In this document: positions 32,848 to 43,390 of the stretch, in pieces
Numbering within the stretch: position 1 is the stretch's first letter
How the letters are laid out: each line of letters opens with the position of its first letter
Source: Adiantum capillus-veneris
Taxonomy: Eukaryota; Streptophyta; Polypodiopsida; Polypodiales; Pteridaceae
DNA length: 64,000 nucleotides
Reading direction: 5' to 3'
Assembly: GCA_014529385.2 (NCBI GenBank)
Contig: CM043946.1
Location: 38,078,058-38,142,057 of the forward strand
Made by a program: the position numbers and the translations under genes
The notes under the pieces: model-generated
Told to the model about the DNA's origin: nothing
The model's database searches: none
The model's input: only the letters and a program-made list of their open reading frames with translations

Positions 32848-35800
32848 TTATCCTTGAATGCCGATTGAAGATGAGCAAAAGCTCAACTTCTCCTTGTTGA
32901 CCACCTTTGTAAACATGTCTGCAGGATTTTCACTTGTATGCACCTTTCCTAGCTTTAGTTGTCCCTCTTCCAAAAGAGTGCGTATGAAGTGATATCTCAC
33001 GTCAATGTGCTTTGTCCTTGAATGAAAGGCTGAGTTCTTCACAAGATGGATAGCGCTTTGGCTATCACTGTACAAGACACAATTGTCTTGTTTGAATCTA
33101 AGCTCTTCTAAGAATCTGTGAAGCCACAGAATTTCTTTTCTTGCCTCTGTCATTGCTACATACTCTGCTTCCGTGGTAGAAAGTGAAACCACTTTCTGCA
33201 GCTTTGAAGCCCAGCTTACTACTGTGCCTCCAACCGTGAACACATAGCCAGTAGTGCTCCTTCGAGTATCTTTGTCACCTGCCATATCTGCATCAGCATA
33301 CCCTTCTAGAAAAATATCAGTTCCTCCAAAATACAAATCATTTGTTGTTGTCCCTTTTAGATACCTAAGTATCCACTTCACAGCTTGCCAATGCTCTTTA
33401 CTTGGGTTGTCCATGAACCTACTCACAACTCCCTCTGCATGTGCAATGTCTGGCCTTGTCCAGACCATAGCATACATTAGAGAACCTACCGCTGCATCAT
33501 ATGGAACTTTAGACATATAGGCTATCTCCTCGTGTCTTTGGACACATATCCTTCATTAGTTTAAAATGACCAGCCAAAGGTGTAGAAACTGGTTTTGCAT
33601 TTTGCATTGCAAACCTTTCTAGTACCTTCTTGATGTAATCTTCTTGAGATAGCTTTATTGTCTTCTTCGTCCTGTCCCTTGATATTTTCATACCAAGTAT
33701 CCTCTTTGCAGCACCTAAATCTTTCATTGAAAAATATTTGGACAGCTCCTCTTTTAGGTCTTTGATGTCCTGCATGTTAGCACTTGCAATCAACATGTCA
33801 TCAACATACAACATTAGGATGATGAATTTCCCATCTCCCAAATTCTCCGTGTAGACGCAGTGATACGAGTTGCATCTTGTGAATCCATGATCCAACATCC
33901 ATCGATCAAACTTCAAGTACCATTGTCTTGATGCTTGCTTTAAACCATACAAGCTCTTCTTTAATCTGCAAACCATTTTCTCTTTACCTTTTACTTCATA
34001 CCCCTTTGGTTGAAGCATGTAGATTTCCTCCTCTAAGTCACCGTGAGGGAATGCCGTATTTACATCCATTTGCTCGAGATTTAGATCATGAGCAGCCACA
34101 AGGCTTAAGACAAGCCTAATTGAGTTCATTTTTACAACAGGAGAAAATATTACATTGAAGTCAATACCTTTCTTTTGAGAAAAACCTTTTACCACAAGCC
34201 TAGACTTGTACCTTTTCTTCCCACCTTCTTCTTCCTTTAGCTTGTACACCCATTTTTTTTGAAGTTCCCGCTTACCTTTAGGAAACTCAACCAACTCCCA
34301 TGTTTGGTTGTGATGTAGTGAGTCCATCTCCACTTGCATGCTCTTCGTCCATTCTTCTTTGGATTCATGTTGCATAGCTTCTTCATATGATTTCGGCTCT
34401 CCAGAATCTGAGATCAAGAGATGGTTGAAGGAAGGAACAAACCTTTCTGGAGGTCTACTTGCTCTTGTAGATCTTCGGGGAATAGGTTGAGGCTCCTCAT
34501 TTCGTTGACGTTGTTGCACATTGTCACCGTTTGCAGTCCTTGAGTCTTCACCGTCCTCAAGCTCCATGTACTCATCACCTGTTTCTTTTGTTTGTTTTCT
34601 TTCCAAGTAATCTTTGTACATATTTTGTTTGTTAAAAATTACATCCCTACTCCTTAAGATTTTACCATCTTCAGGATTCCATAGGCAATACCCAAAGTCT
34701 CCTTCTCCATAGCCAATGAAGAAACACTTTTTGGACTTTGCATCTAACTTTGATCTTAGGCTTCTATCTATGTGCATGAAAGCCTCACACCCAAACACTT
34801 TGAGAAATGCATAATTCACCGGTTTACATGTCCATGCCTCTTCTGGAACTCCCCCATCCAATGCCGTTGAGGGTGATCGATTGATTAAGTACACAGACGT
34901 ACTTACAGCTTCCGCCCAAAGCTCAAGCGGAAGGCCTGCATGTAGCCGCGTGCTTTGTGCTCATTCCATTATTGTCCTGTTCATCCTTTCCGAAATACCA
35001 TTTTGTTGAGGTGTCCTTGGGGTTGTGCTTTACCTCCGAATGCCATTGCTAGCACAAAAGCTTTCAAAAGCTTGGCTGCAATATTCGCCTCCATTGTCGG
35101 ATCTGAGGCATTTAACCTTGGTACCTGTTTCATTCTCCACAAAGGCTTTCCACCTTTGAAATATGGAAAATACATCGGATTTATTCTTCATGACATAAAC
35201 CCATGTTTTTCTAGTCGCATCGTCTATGAATGTTACATAGTACAATGAGCCACCAAGTGATGGTGTACTTGCAGGACCCCAAACATCAGAATGAACCAAC
35301 TCAAGTTTTTTATTTTTTCTTTCATTTCCTGATTTTTGAAATTTTACCCTCTTTTGTTTACCATAAACATAATCTTCACAGAACTCTAAGTCCACTTCTT
35401 TCAAACCTGGTAGAAGCTTCTTTGTTTGAAGGATTTGCATTCCTTTGGCACTCATATGCCCAAGTCGGTAGTGCCACACCGCACTATCAACTTCTGTAGT
35501 TGCTGCACAAGCTGAAGGTTGCGTGCTAACAGTACACAAGTAAAGTGTACCGACTTTTTCACCCTTGGCAACCACCAAAGATCCCTTTGAGATCTTCCAC
35601 CGTTTGTTTCCGAATGCAATGTTGTGACCTTCATCGTCCAATTGTCTTGTAGAGATCAAATTTTTGCAAAGAGAAGGAACATGCCTAACATCTTTAAGCT
35701 TCCATTCATTTTCGTTAGCAGTTTTGACAGAAAATGTACCTTTGCCGACAATCTCACAAGCTTCATCATCTCCCAAGTATACATACCCAAAATTACCTTT

Positions 35801-36736
35801 GGTGTAGTCTTGGAAATGTTGCTTGTGTGATGTCGCATGGAATGAAGCCCCAGAATCTACTATCCAAGAATTAGACACATTGTCTAATGAGAGAATTAGA
35901 GCATCTTGCTCTACTTTACTTGCCACATTGGCCTCCGATGTTGGCTTGTTGTCTTGAGACTTTGTCTCCTTCTTCTTCTTGGACCAACAATCCTTCTTGA
36001 CGTGGCCCTTCTTGACGCAGTTCCAACATTCAAGAACTGACTTTGTGCGTGACTTGCTCCACCTTGAGCGATCACGACCCTTTTGGTTTTTGAACCTCTC
36101 CTTAAGCCTTCCTCTTGTTTCCACTGATAGTGCAGCACTTGATGATTCTCCTGTGCTTCTCCTTCGCATTTCCTCGCTTAGGAGAACACCCACAACATCA
36201 TCAAACTTATGAGTATTTGTGCCAGAGATAGAATTACTTACAGCCATCACAAGGCTGTCCCATCTATCCGGTAGAGATGATAGTATAAGGAGAGCTCGCA
36301 CTTCGTCATCGAAATTGATTTTCACTGATCGAAGTTGACTTATGTTTGTGTTAAATTCATTTAGGTGTTCTGCAACTGAACCATTCTCTGCCATCTTTAG
36401 ATTGAACAAGCGCTTCATAAGAAATACCTTATTGGATGCCGATGGTTTCTCGTAGAAGTCGTCAAGTGACTTCATCAAGTCCTCCGTGGTCTTCATCTCC
36501 GAAACATTGAAGGCCACCGTTGACGCCAAGCTTAACCGGATTGTTCAAAGTGCCTTTCGATCAAGGACAATCCATGCTTCATCTGCCATTGTTGCGGGCT
36601 TCTTCGCAAGACCGCCTAGTGGCAAATAGAGGTCCTTCTGGTAGAGATAGTCTTCAATCTGCATCTTCCAATGTTGGTAGTTTTTGCCGTTGAACTTCTC
36701 AATATTGAGCTTCCCTTCCTCTGCCATAACTCCCAC
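32848..36736 (-). pseudogene. copia-2 gag-pol polyprotein with few lesions
   Basis: Minus-strand order: gag start (LNIEKFNGKNYQHWKMQIED), UBN2 gag, CCHC knuckle (CWNCVKKGHVKKDC), protease (IVDSGASFHAT), integrase zinc region (WHYRLGHMSAKG) and core (VHSDVWGP, FIDDATRKTWVY, SDNGGEY), reverse transcriptase (MDVNTAFPHGDLEEEIYM; LYVDDMLIAS) and RNase H (SLSTTEAEYVAMTEA; SDSQSAIHLVKN). Lesions are in-frame stops near 36545, 35030 and 34967 and one frameshift near 33525. The integrase zinc motif reads CEDY where the family has CxxC. The gene otherwise has normal length for a Tnt1-type element (about 1,300 codons). Confidence 0.94.
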
Positions 36737-36898
36737 TCAATTCAAGGAATCCTTTCCTTGAGATAATTTAGCTATGAGAAAACCTTGCTCTGATACCAGT
36801 TGTTACGAAATAAGACGTAGCTAAATAGATAATTGAGTAGATTACTTAATGGAGAGAGACAGATTTATATACACGAGATTATACTAGAGTAGAGAGAT

Positions 36899-38232
36899 TG
36901 ATTGATTGAATTATCGTCCACGGAGGTCATATATGACCCATGGGACCAAAAAGGAGCACTACAACAAATTCTTCTTAGAGTGGGACGTGATACATATCAG
37001 TTAAGGATAGAGGGTCCATCAAGAGGGTAAAGTAAATAAAAGAGAGAACAAAACCTAAGGGGGTTCAACTGAGGGGGTAGCCGGCTTAGGATTTCAAAAT
37101 TCCTGGATGATCGCTTTGCCATTTCGGTAGACTGCCCATTTTCCTTGTTTACGTGCTTCATGCATCTTCTTGAGCTCACTTGCTTTACTCTTGAGTTGAT
37201 TCATGGTCAATTCTGCAGAAATCCAAAGCTTTTTTCCCTTGAGAAGTCGAGATTGGCATAACAGCTTCATACGCTCATCTTTGTCCTTAAAGGTGAGTAT
37301 GCAATGTTCGGGTGGCACATGCCTATGTGTGTCGTTGATCCATGAAACAGTTTCGGGCTTGATGTAGACAGGTTGAAGAATGTCATTTAGCTTGGAGATT
37401 GCCTCCTCAAGGGTGTCCTCGATGGTGCACCACGGTGGGTGGAGCCCCCCAATCCTGACCTTGAGGCCGAGCGATTCTTGTAGTCGGCATTCATGTATGG
37501 CTGCCTGTATCTTGTTGTCGATCTTCTTATATGTTGCATCGTGTGATTCTTTTTGTATTGTTTCCATGACAGTCTTGGTGAGTGAGGTTTGAACCTCTTG
37601 TGTTTTTGCAAGTAGAGTTTGGCTCTCTGCCTCCTTTGCGTCTTCAAGCTTGCGTAGACGTTCTTTGAGTTTCTCATTTTCCCCAATGAGTTCTTGAATC
37701 CGAGCCTCGAGGGCTGTGAACCTTGCTTCTTGGCGGGCGGCAGGGTCCTTCCTTGGTGCTGTAGCCACTGCAAGAAAACTCTTACGTGCAGTGGGAGTGT
37801 CAAACGACGACATCGGTGCTAATGATACCTTCTCTAGTTGGCAACTCTGTCGATCTGAGAGTGTCGTGGGCAGGATTATGAGCTTATTTTGATTTGAAAA
37901 TAGGGGAAATGAAGCCTTAATCAAACTTCTGTTTGCAGGTCGGCAGGTCGTTTTGCTGGGGCCGAGCACAAAAGGCCACGGGACAAGGGCAGCCACTCGC
38001 TCCCAAACCTCCACGAGCAGGAGAGCGCCACGGGACAGGGCCAAGCTGGGAAGCAGCCACTTGCTGCCGAAACTCCACGAGCAGGAGAGTGAGCAGCAAC
38101 GTTGTTTGCAGGTTATGTCGACCAGCTACGGGGCTTTGGCTCCGGCAGGGCAGGGCTGAGAGTTAACGCCCCCCCCACAGGGCTGCCCTCGCCCAGTGAG
38201 AGACAGGAGGGGTCGTGTAGGTTTAGGGTTGC

Positions 38233-38235
<3 letters not shown>
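36899..38235 (-). mobile_element. LINE-like insertion carrying only ORF1
   Basis: Inserted at the GA run of the copia-2 5' LTR. On the coding strand the upstream part is GC-rich and holds two similar ~90-bp blocks (CACGGGACA...CTCCACGAGCAGGAGAG). After the ORF comes a ~190-bp trailer ending in a short (TCAA)n-like tail next to the LTR. Such microsatellite tails are known from RTE-type LINEs, and no poly(A) is visible. There is no endonuclease or reverse transcriptase, so it must have used proteins made elsewhere. Confidence 0.6.
37094..38044 (-). CDS. L1 ORF1p-like RNA-binding protein
   Basis: Uninterrupted 316-residue frame. Residues ~100-170 form a likely coiled coil (RIQELIGENEKLKERLRKLE). 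Residues ~190-270 look like an RRM (LGLKVRIGGLHPP as RNP2-like; HCILTFKDKDERMKLL as RNP1-like). The C-terminus (LKGKKLWISAELT...ARKQGKWAVYRNGKAII) resembles the C-terminal domain of LINE-1 ORF1p-type proteins, which bind RNA and chaperone nucleic acids as coiled-coil trimers. The true start may be downstream, at MSSFDTPTARKSF near 37810. I am fairly sure of the ORF1 type but not of the LINE clade. Confidence 0.68.
   Translation of the reverse strand: MALSRGALLLVEVWERVAALVPWPFVLGPSKTTCRPANRSLIKASFPLFSNQNKLIILPTTLSDRQSCQLEKVSLAPMSSFDTPTARKSFLAVATAPRKDPAARQEARFTALEARIQELIGENEKLKERLRKLEDAKEAESQTLLAKTQEVQTSLTKTVMETIQKESHDATYKKIDNKIQAAIHECRLQESLGLKVRIGGLHPPWCTIEDTLEEAISKLNDILQPVYIKPETVSWINDTHRHVPPEHCILTFKDKDERMKLLCQSRLLKGKKLWISAELTMNQLKSKASELKKMHEARKQGKWAVYRNGKAIIQEF

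Positions 38236-38300
<65 letters not shown>
38236..38300. repeat. (GA)n microsatellite
   Basis: About 32 GA units at the right edge of the LINE-like insertion. The other LTR has only about nine. Confidence 0.95.
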
Positions 38301-38304
<4 letters not shown>

Positions 38305-39210
38305 CACGATATACGTGGTTCACCCAATGTGGGCTACGTCCACGGGAAAGCAGCCACTCAATGGCTTTAGTACTTCAAAACAATAAGTAGTTTACAAAGG
38401 GATTATACCCTTAATGGAGCTCCCGCGTTGCTTCACTCTCACCACCTCACACTCACCTTGTTGCATCAACTTCACACTATGAAATGTGTGTAGAAATGGC
38501 CTCCTTTTATAGGCCAAAAGGGCTGCCCTCTCTTATGAGAGACAGCCATGTGTAGCCGCCCTTGTGCGAATAAGTCCAAATCGGACCCTCCAATCCGCCC
38601 ATGTGTGGCCGCCCTTGAGAAGACAAGTCCGCTTTTGAATTCGGCCACCGGCCATTGACTTCCGACCACCGGCCATCGGCCATTGACTACCGGCCACCGG
38701 CCAACCGACCGGTTGTTTTCCGACCAGTTTTCGGCTGCCGTCCGACCATAATATTCCGGCGAAAAAAAAAGTCTCGGGGGCCTCCGCCCCCGAGGCCTTT
38801 AAAGTTGCCCCTGATTCTTGTCCGTTAAAATTTTGGTTTTCGGTGAGTGATTTTCCTTCACGCATGATGGCTTCTCCTCATAATGGGGGCCTTACAAATG
38901 TGCGCTTTTACCACAGTAAATTACAAGGGTAAATTAGGCTCCATACTTAACATATGTAATGAGACTTGACATTTTAAGATTGATGATGACGGTGACCAAT
39001 GATATCCTGATTCAGCAGGGTATGACATATATTATTGCTTATTCTAGTGGTATGGGACACTAGAATAGGTAGTATGTAGATGACAACAGGCATAAGCAAT
39101 GTTGACTAATTTAATGGATTTTTCTTTTACTATTTGATCGATATTTCTAATCATTGCTTTTGACAAGTATTGTTTGCAGATTTTTACCTTCGCAACTGAG
39201 GACAGTTGCT

Positions 39211-39226
39211 TTCCAACGGAGAGGTA
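39211..39226 (+). other. copia-1 polypurine tract
   Basis: AACGGAGAGGTA immediately before the right LTR start TGTTATAG. It is short and imperfect but correctly placed. Confidence 0.6.
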
Positions 39227-39717
39227 TGTTATAGAATTGAGATTTTATTATTTATTGCAGCTGACACGTGGAAAAGACTAGACCCAGCTTGGCCTATGCG
39301 AATGGATCTGTATATTAAGTACATTTTATTATTCAAGTGCTCTTTTATGAGCTTTGGCCTTTTATGACCGGCAGGCCAGTTTGTACTCACATTTGACCAT
39401 TCAAGAAATCTATAAAACAAATACGTGCAAGAGGGAAATGGTCACTCTTGCATGGGGGGAGATTGCACCCAGTGTCTGCGTTGCTTTTCTCTCCTCTCCT
39501 CTCTCCTCTCTCGACGTGTTGGCGTAGCACTCCACTCTAGGAGGTGCGCCTGCACGTGCTCTCCCGGTGTATCTCGCTCTCTTTTTCTCTCTATTCGTGT
39601 ACGATTTGATTATATGATCATAGGATTTGCCAGGTATGCATATTTTGCGGTGCTTTGTTGTTTCTATCATGCTATTTGAGGTATTTTGCAAGGACGCTAC
39701 GTCTTCCGTTTGTAGCA
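39227..39717 (+). repeat. copia-1 right LTR
   Basis: 491 bp, TGTTATAGAATTGAG...GTTTGTAGCA, highly similar to the left LTR. The flanking DNA to the right continues the receptor pseudogene broken off at 19520. Confidence 0.93.
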
Positions 39718-40080
39718 TCCCCTTCACTATGGACGAGTTAAGGTGACTATCTATGGTGGCTTCCCAAGTTCCCTCGTAAAGCTAGGACCATGAGGGTGAT
39801 CAAAGGATGGTTGGCAGTCAGAGATGAGGAAATCCAAATGCGTGCCATTACAACAATCTAGGATGACGATGGGGAAGGAGATGTTAACTTTGCTAGAGGA
39901 ACATGTGGTGCTTCCTTACAAGGCCAAGCAGAATGTCTGGCTAGGGTTAGGGACAAAGTGGAGCTCGGCATTGATTACAAGTAGAGCACCATACAAGAGG
40001 AATGAGCTATTCCATGCTACAAGCCAAGATAAAGGCCTTCTTTTGGTGATCATCAAGACTGCATTCAACATCGGAGAATC
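39718..40080 (-). pseudogene. WAK/LRK10-like ectodomain pseudogene, copy B (right part)
   Basis: Matches 9213-9552 closely, including the region encoding CSSNKFNISFPI in copy A, but with additional small changes. Together with 18799-19520 it forms the second copy, interrupted by copia-1. Confidence 0.65.
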
Positions 40081-40135
40081 ATGATTCCAGAGTTATTATA
40101 AGATATGGGATCATAGTGCAGGAGGTCTAGGAAAT

Positions 40136-40560
40136 TGTAAGAACTTAGAGATTAAGTTAAATGTGATTAATATCATTGTTAATTAACATGCTAATGTGAA
40201 GACATAAGAGAGTGCAAGATAGAAATAGAGCAATGACAATAGATTGCACTTGAATGGAGAAAGAACACCTTGTTACAAATGAGGGCAACTAATGGGATTT
40301 ATATACAAGTTGAGGGAGTGACGATTATCCATCACATGTGAATTATAGGTTGGTGGGAATAGACACATGTTGAGACTTACATAGGTGGAAGGGGTCCATG
40401 TGGGAATTAGGTGTAAGGACTTTGGGAATAGAGGTAGGTGGAAAGAAGTCCACACTTAATAAAGTAATAAGTTACTTTTACATCCCCCTTAAGGGTAGAC
40501 TTCTCGTTGTAACGCATTGAGATTGATGAAACAAAAAAACTTTGTGAAGTAGCCATGTCC
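40136..40560 (-). mobile_element. Truncated copia-3 copy: 3' LTR plus ~78 bp
   Basis: The LTR at 40136-40482 matches 9632-9978, and the polypurine tract and first internal bases follow. Similarity stops abruptly after GTAGCCATGTC at about 40560, where unrelated gypsy-like sequence begins. This is one edge of the segmental duplication. Confidence 0.88.
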
Positions 40561-43043
40561 TGATCTGCTTAGGTTCCGGCTCTAGCTTTCTTTGTGTCTC
40601 TTCGACTAAATGTCTTAAGTGCCTGGCTTGTTTAATCTCATCCACAGGGTTTGGATATGTTCCAATCTTCTTCTTGGTTTTCTTGGGGTTGTACCCTTGT
40701 GGATTCACTTGGGAGTTCTTAGTTTTTTTGGAAAGCTACGAGGACACCTTTTGTTTTGGGGAAGAAGGCATTTTTTCCTTTTGATGTCCTTAAATTGCAA
40801 CTTTGCTTGATCCCTTCCGGTTATCCTCCCCATTAGTTCTTTCCCTTATGGCGGCGGTTTTAGTTTCGATGGTTTCAACTGAATCATTCATCGTCGGGGC
40901 CATTTAAATATACGGGGTCATCTCTTGTCCCAATGTTAGTCTCTCATCTCGGATTTGAATTTGTAGGCTTGATTGATTTCTTCCTTCGTGTTTTCTTCTT
41001 CCTTGCTTGGGAAATTGATTCAAGGACATAGTTTTGATTTTGAAGCATAGACCGTGTGAGTATATTCACTAGTGTAACCGGAGTCGTTTGGGGTGAAACC
41101 TCAAGCAACTTTAAGGGTGTAGTCTTGGGTGCACATGGGTTATGTGCACTTAGATCTATACCATAATGAGTACATGTCAGTGCTGGCATGGCGGATGTGC
41201 TCTTGTGATTGGCTTGCACTGGTGTAGCATTCCTCACCACCATTAAATTTTTTTGTTAGCCGAGCATGAAGAAGGCCTGGTGTAGCATTCTCACCACCAT
41301 TAATTTAACTTGCATTGAAACTCTTGAAAAAACAACATATGAAGGATCTATGGGACTCACTGAAGGAGTCTTCATTTGTAAGAGAGTCGATTGTTTGCTC
41401 TTTCCCGTGTCTAGGAATCGCATAGGACCCATCGAAGGCAAGTTCATCCCTCTATTCTGCCTCTCCGACTATATAATCCTATGGATGTCATTGCAAATCA
41501 TGTGTCATTGTTTCTCTAGACTCGTGGCACTGGATGTGGATTGTGCCACTTCTAACAAACCCACATTATAGGTATAGCATGTGTATAGGTCATGTTCCCA
41601 ATTGTCATTGAGAAATGACCCCTCTAGGTTTGTTGTACTCGATGTTCCTCTTGAAGTGGAAGCAATGTCACTTCCCCTGGTGGTCAAGTTTCTAGTCATC
41701 GCTACCTTAGGAGATGCCTCAGTAGAAGGTGGCAGCTCAGTGGGACCCTCATTAAATGAAGCGGGTAGGATATTCACATGGACACTTCTAGGATGTATCG
41801 GGTCTACACAAGATGTGAATGTTGAATTTACTTCCCCCATCACTTCATTTACTTCAAGAGGAGCAGGTTCCAAGCGAGTAGCTCGGCTAAATGCATCCCT
41901 TAGATGGCTAAACACACTAGCACTAGGCTGTGGAGCCAAGGAAGGCGTGTCTTGCTTTGGATTCTATGAGTTTTGTGTAGGGTATCCCTTTATCAAGTCA
42001 TAATCGGATGAAGAGTCGACTGCCACTAGGTGTGGAACTTGAATGACACTATGGTGCACTTTACAGCACGACGTTTGACCAACCCAGCTGTCCGAGGCAC
42101 CCAAAATAATCAATTGGAGACACTTGGAGGGAAAGGCCTCCCCTTTATCCCACATACAAGGGCTTCTCCTCGAGGGACTAGTCTATATATATAGAATCAT
42201 ACATATACTATATAATAAGACCAAGACCAAACCCAAACCCAAGCTCATGCTCATGCTGGGGGCTTTTAGGCATGCAATTTTACTTTTCGCACTGTAGACC
42301 TTGTGCAAAAACCCACTGCCCAAAACATCCGAATTTTATTATTTAAAATTATTTTATTATTTTATTTTTGGGAGACTTTGAGTTTTGGGTTTTTGTGATT
42401 TTTTGGGGTTGGGGTTCAGCTGTTGTCGAGTTGAGTGCGCTGTAGCCCTTGAGGTGCGCGCACAATTAGTTGCCTCGGTCCATGTGCGTGCACGCACACT
42501 CAAACAAGGCCTTTTCGGGTCGCACACACACGTAGATGCGTGTGCACTTACTACTAACCCTAACCCTAAATGCTAACCTAACCATAATTATTGATTAACA
42601 AAAAAATAGAGAACTTAGCAAAACGCAAGAAATTAACCTAATCGCTAATCAAGCCTAATGGTTGATAAAGTCTGACCGAAAAAATGCAAGAAATTGACAC
42701 AATGCTGAAAATTACCCCTGATCCTAATTACAAATTGACAAAAAACACAAAATAATATATTAAAACAAAGATTAACAAGCACACAGATTAATAGAAACAC
42801 AAGCAGATTAACATGCAGATTAGTGAAAACTCAAACAACACAATGAAAACGTAGATAGATTAATCGGAAAAACAAAAACATAAACATAAACAATAAACAC
42901 ACACCTTCGTGGTTCTTCCACACCGTCAACACCCACAAACAGCCATTCCTCGCACACATACAACGAAAAGAAAACTTCACGCAGTCGCAAGAGAGTTCTC
43001 TCGAGCTTGCTGCAAGGCATATCCCCGGCAACGGTACCAAAAA
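40561..43043 (-). mobile_element. Decayed gypsy-like 5' region (primer site plus gag-like frames)
   Basis: The minus strand carries TGGTACCGTTGCCGGGGA at 43022-43039, close to the tRNA-Asp primer site TGGCGCCGTTGCCGGGGA used by Athila/Tat-type gypsy elements. Downstream on that strand are Pro/Ser-rich frames (41939-41505, 41447-41256, 41243-40944, 40708-40478) with basic patches, which could be gag-like. No pol domain is present before the break at 40560. The matching LTR would begin at 43044 (TGTATGCTCTCTC); its far end was not identified. Confidence 0.5.
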
Positions 43044-43314
43044 TGTATGCTCTCTCATACGTGTCAATGCGGGGGACTTGCCGCATACACCGTGTGTGAG
43101 CCACAAAGGCTACAAACACACAACCAATCAAAGAAGGCACGCATCAAAGAGAACAAGGGTGTGTCACTCACCGCTCTACACTGCCGTTGTGAAGGATCCT
43201 CGTGCTACAAAGAAGAAGAAGCGCGCATCGCCACTGCTCAACCACCGTGTCGTCGCCGATGCGGCCGCGATGCTCAATCGCACACACACACACTCTCACT
43301 CTCTCCCTAAAGTG

Positions 43315-43318
<4 letters not shown>

Positions 43319-43387
<69 letters not shown>
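43319..43387. repeat. (CA)n microsatellite
   Basis: About 34 CA units. Overlapping open frames of Thr-His or Cys-Val repeats are artefacts. Confidence 0.95.

Positions 43388-43390
<3 letters not shown>

Larger units (their letters stand above)
32014..38952 (-). mobile_element. copia-2: nearly intact Tnt1-like Ty1/copia retrotransposon
   Basis: Flanked by perfect TATGT duplications (32009-32013, 38953-38957). The LTRs are 32014-32787 and 36801-38952, the latter enlarged by a 1.3 kb insertion. On the coding strand the primer site TGGTATCAGAGC (36787-36798) adjoins the 5' LTR, and a polypurine tract AAGTGGGAGAT (32788-32798) adjoins the 3' LTR. It sits inside copia-1 in opposite orientation. 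Only a few lesions interrupt the polyprotein, so it is one of the youngest elements here. Confidence 0.96.
36801..38952 (-). repeat. copia-2 5' LTR interrupted by an insertion
   Basis: LTR sequence runs 36801 to about 36898 and resumes at about 38236-38952 inside a long GA microsatellite. The interruption carries a LINE-like ORF1. A 22-base GC-rich hairpin (38773-38794) is also present here but not in the other LTR. Confidence 0.9.
19521..39717 (+). mobile_element. copia-1: non-coding LTR retrotransposon (LARD-like) holding two nested elements
   Basis: Two LTRs (481 and 491 bp, TGTTATAG...GTTTGTAGCA) are flanked by TCTCC (19516-19520) and TCCCC (39718-39722), a 5-bp duplication with one change. 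The primer site TGGTATCAGAGC follows the left LTR and a short purine stretch precedes the right LTR. CACTA-2 and copia-2 account for most of the 20.2 kb, leaving about 5.3 kb of original element. No gag, protease, integrase or reverse transcriptase motif is visible in that remainder. It would depend on another element's proteins. Confidence 0.9.

Noticed and set aside
36957-36985. CACTACAACAAATTCTTC as a CACTA end of a Pack-type element carrying the 37094-38044 ORF
   Set aside because: No complementary TTGTAGTG terminus exists at the other side near 38235, and LTR similarity shows the insertion starts further left, near 36899.
42547-42580. CTAACCCTAACCCTAAATGCTAACC as an interstitial telomere
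   Set aside because: Only about two imperfect CCCTAA units; too short to be more than chance in AT-rich DNA.
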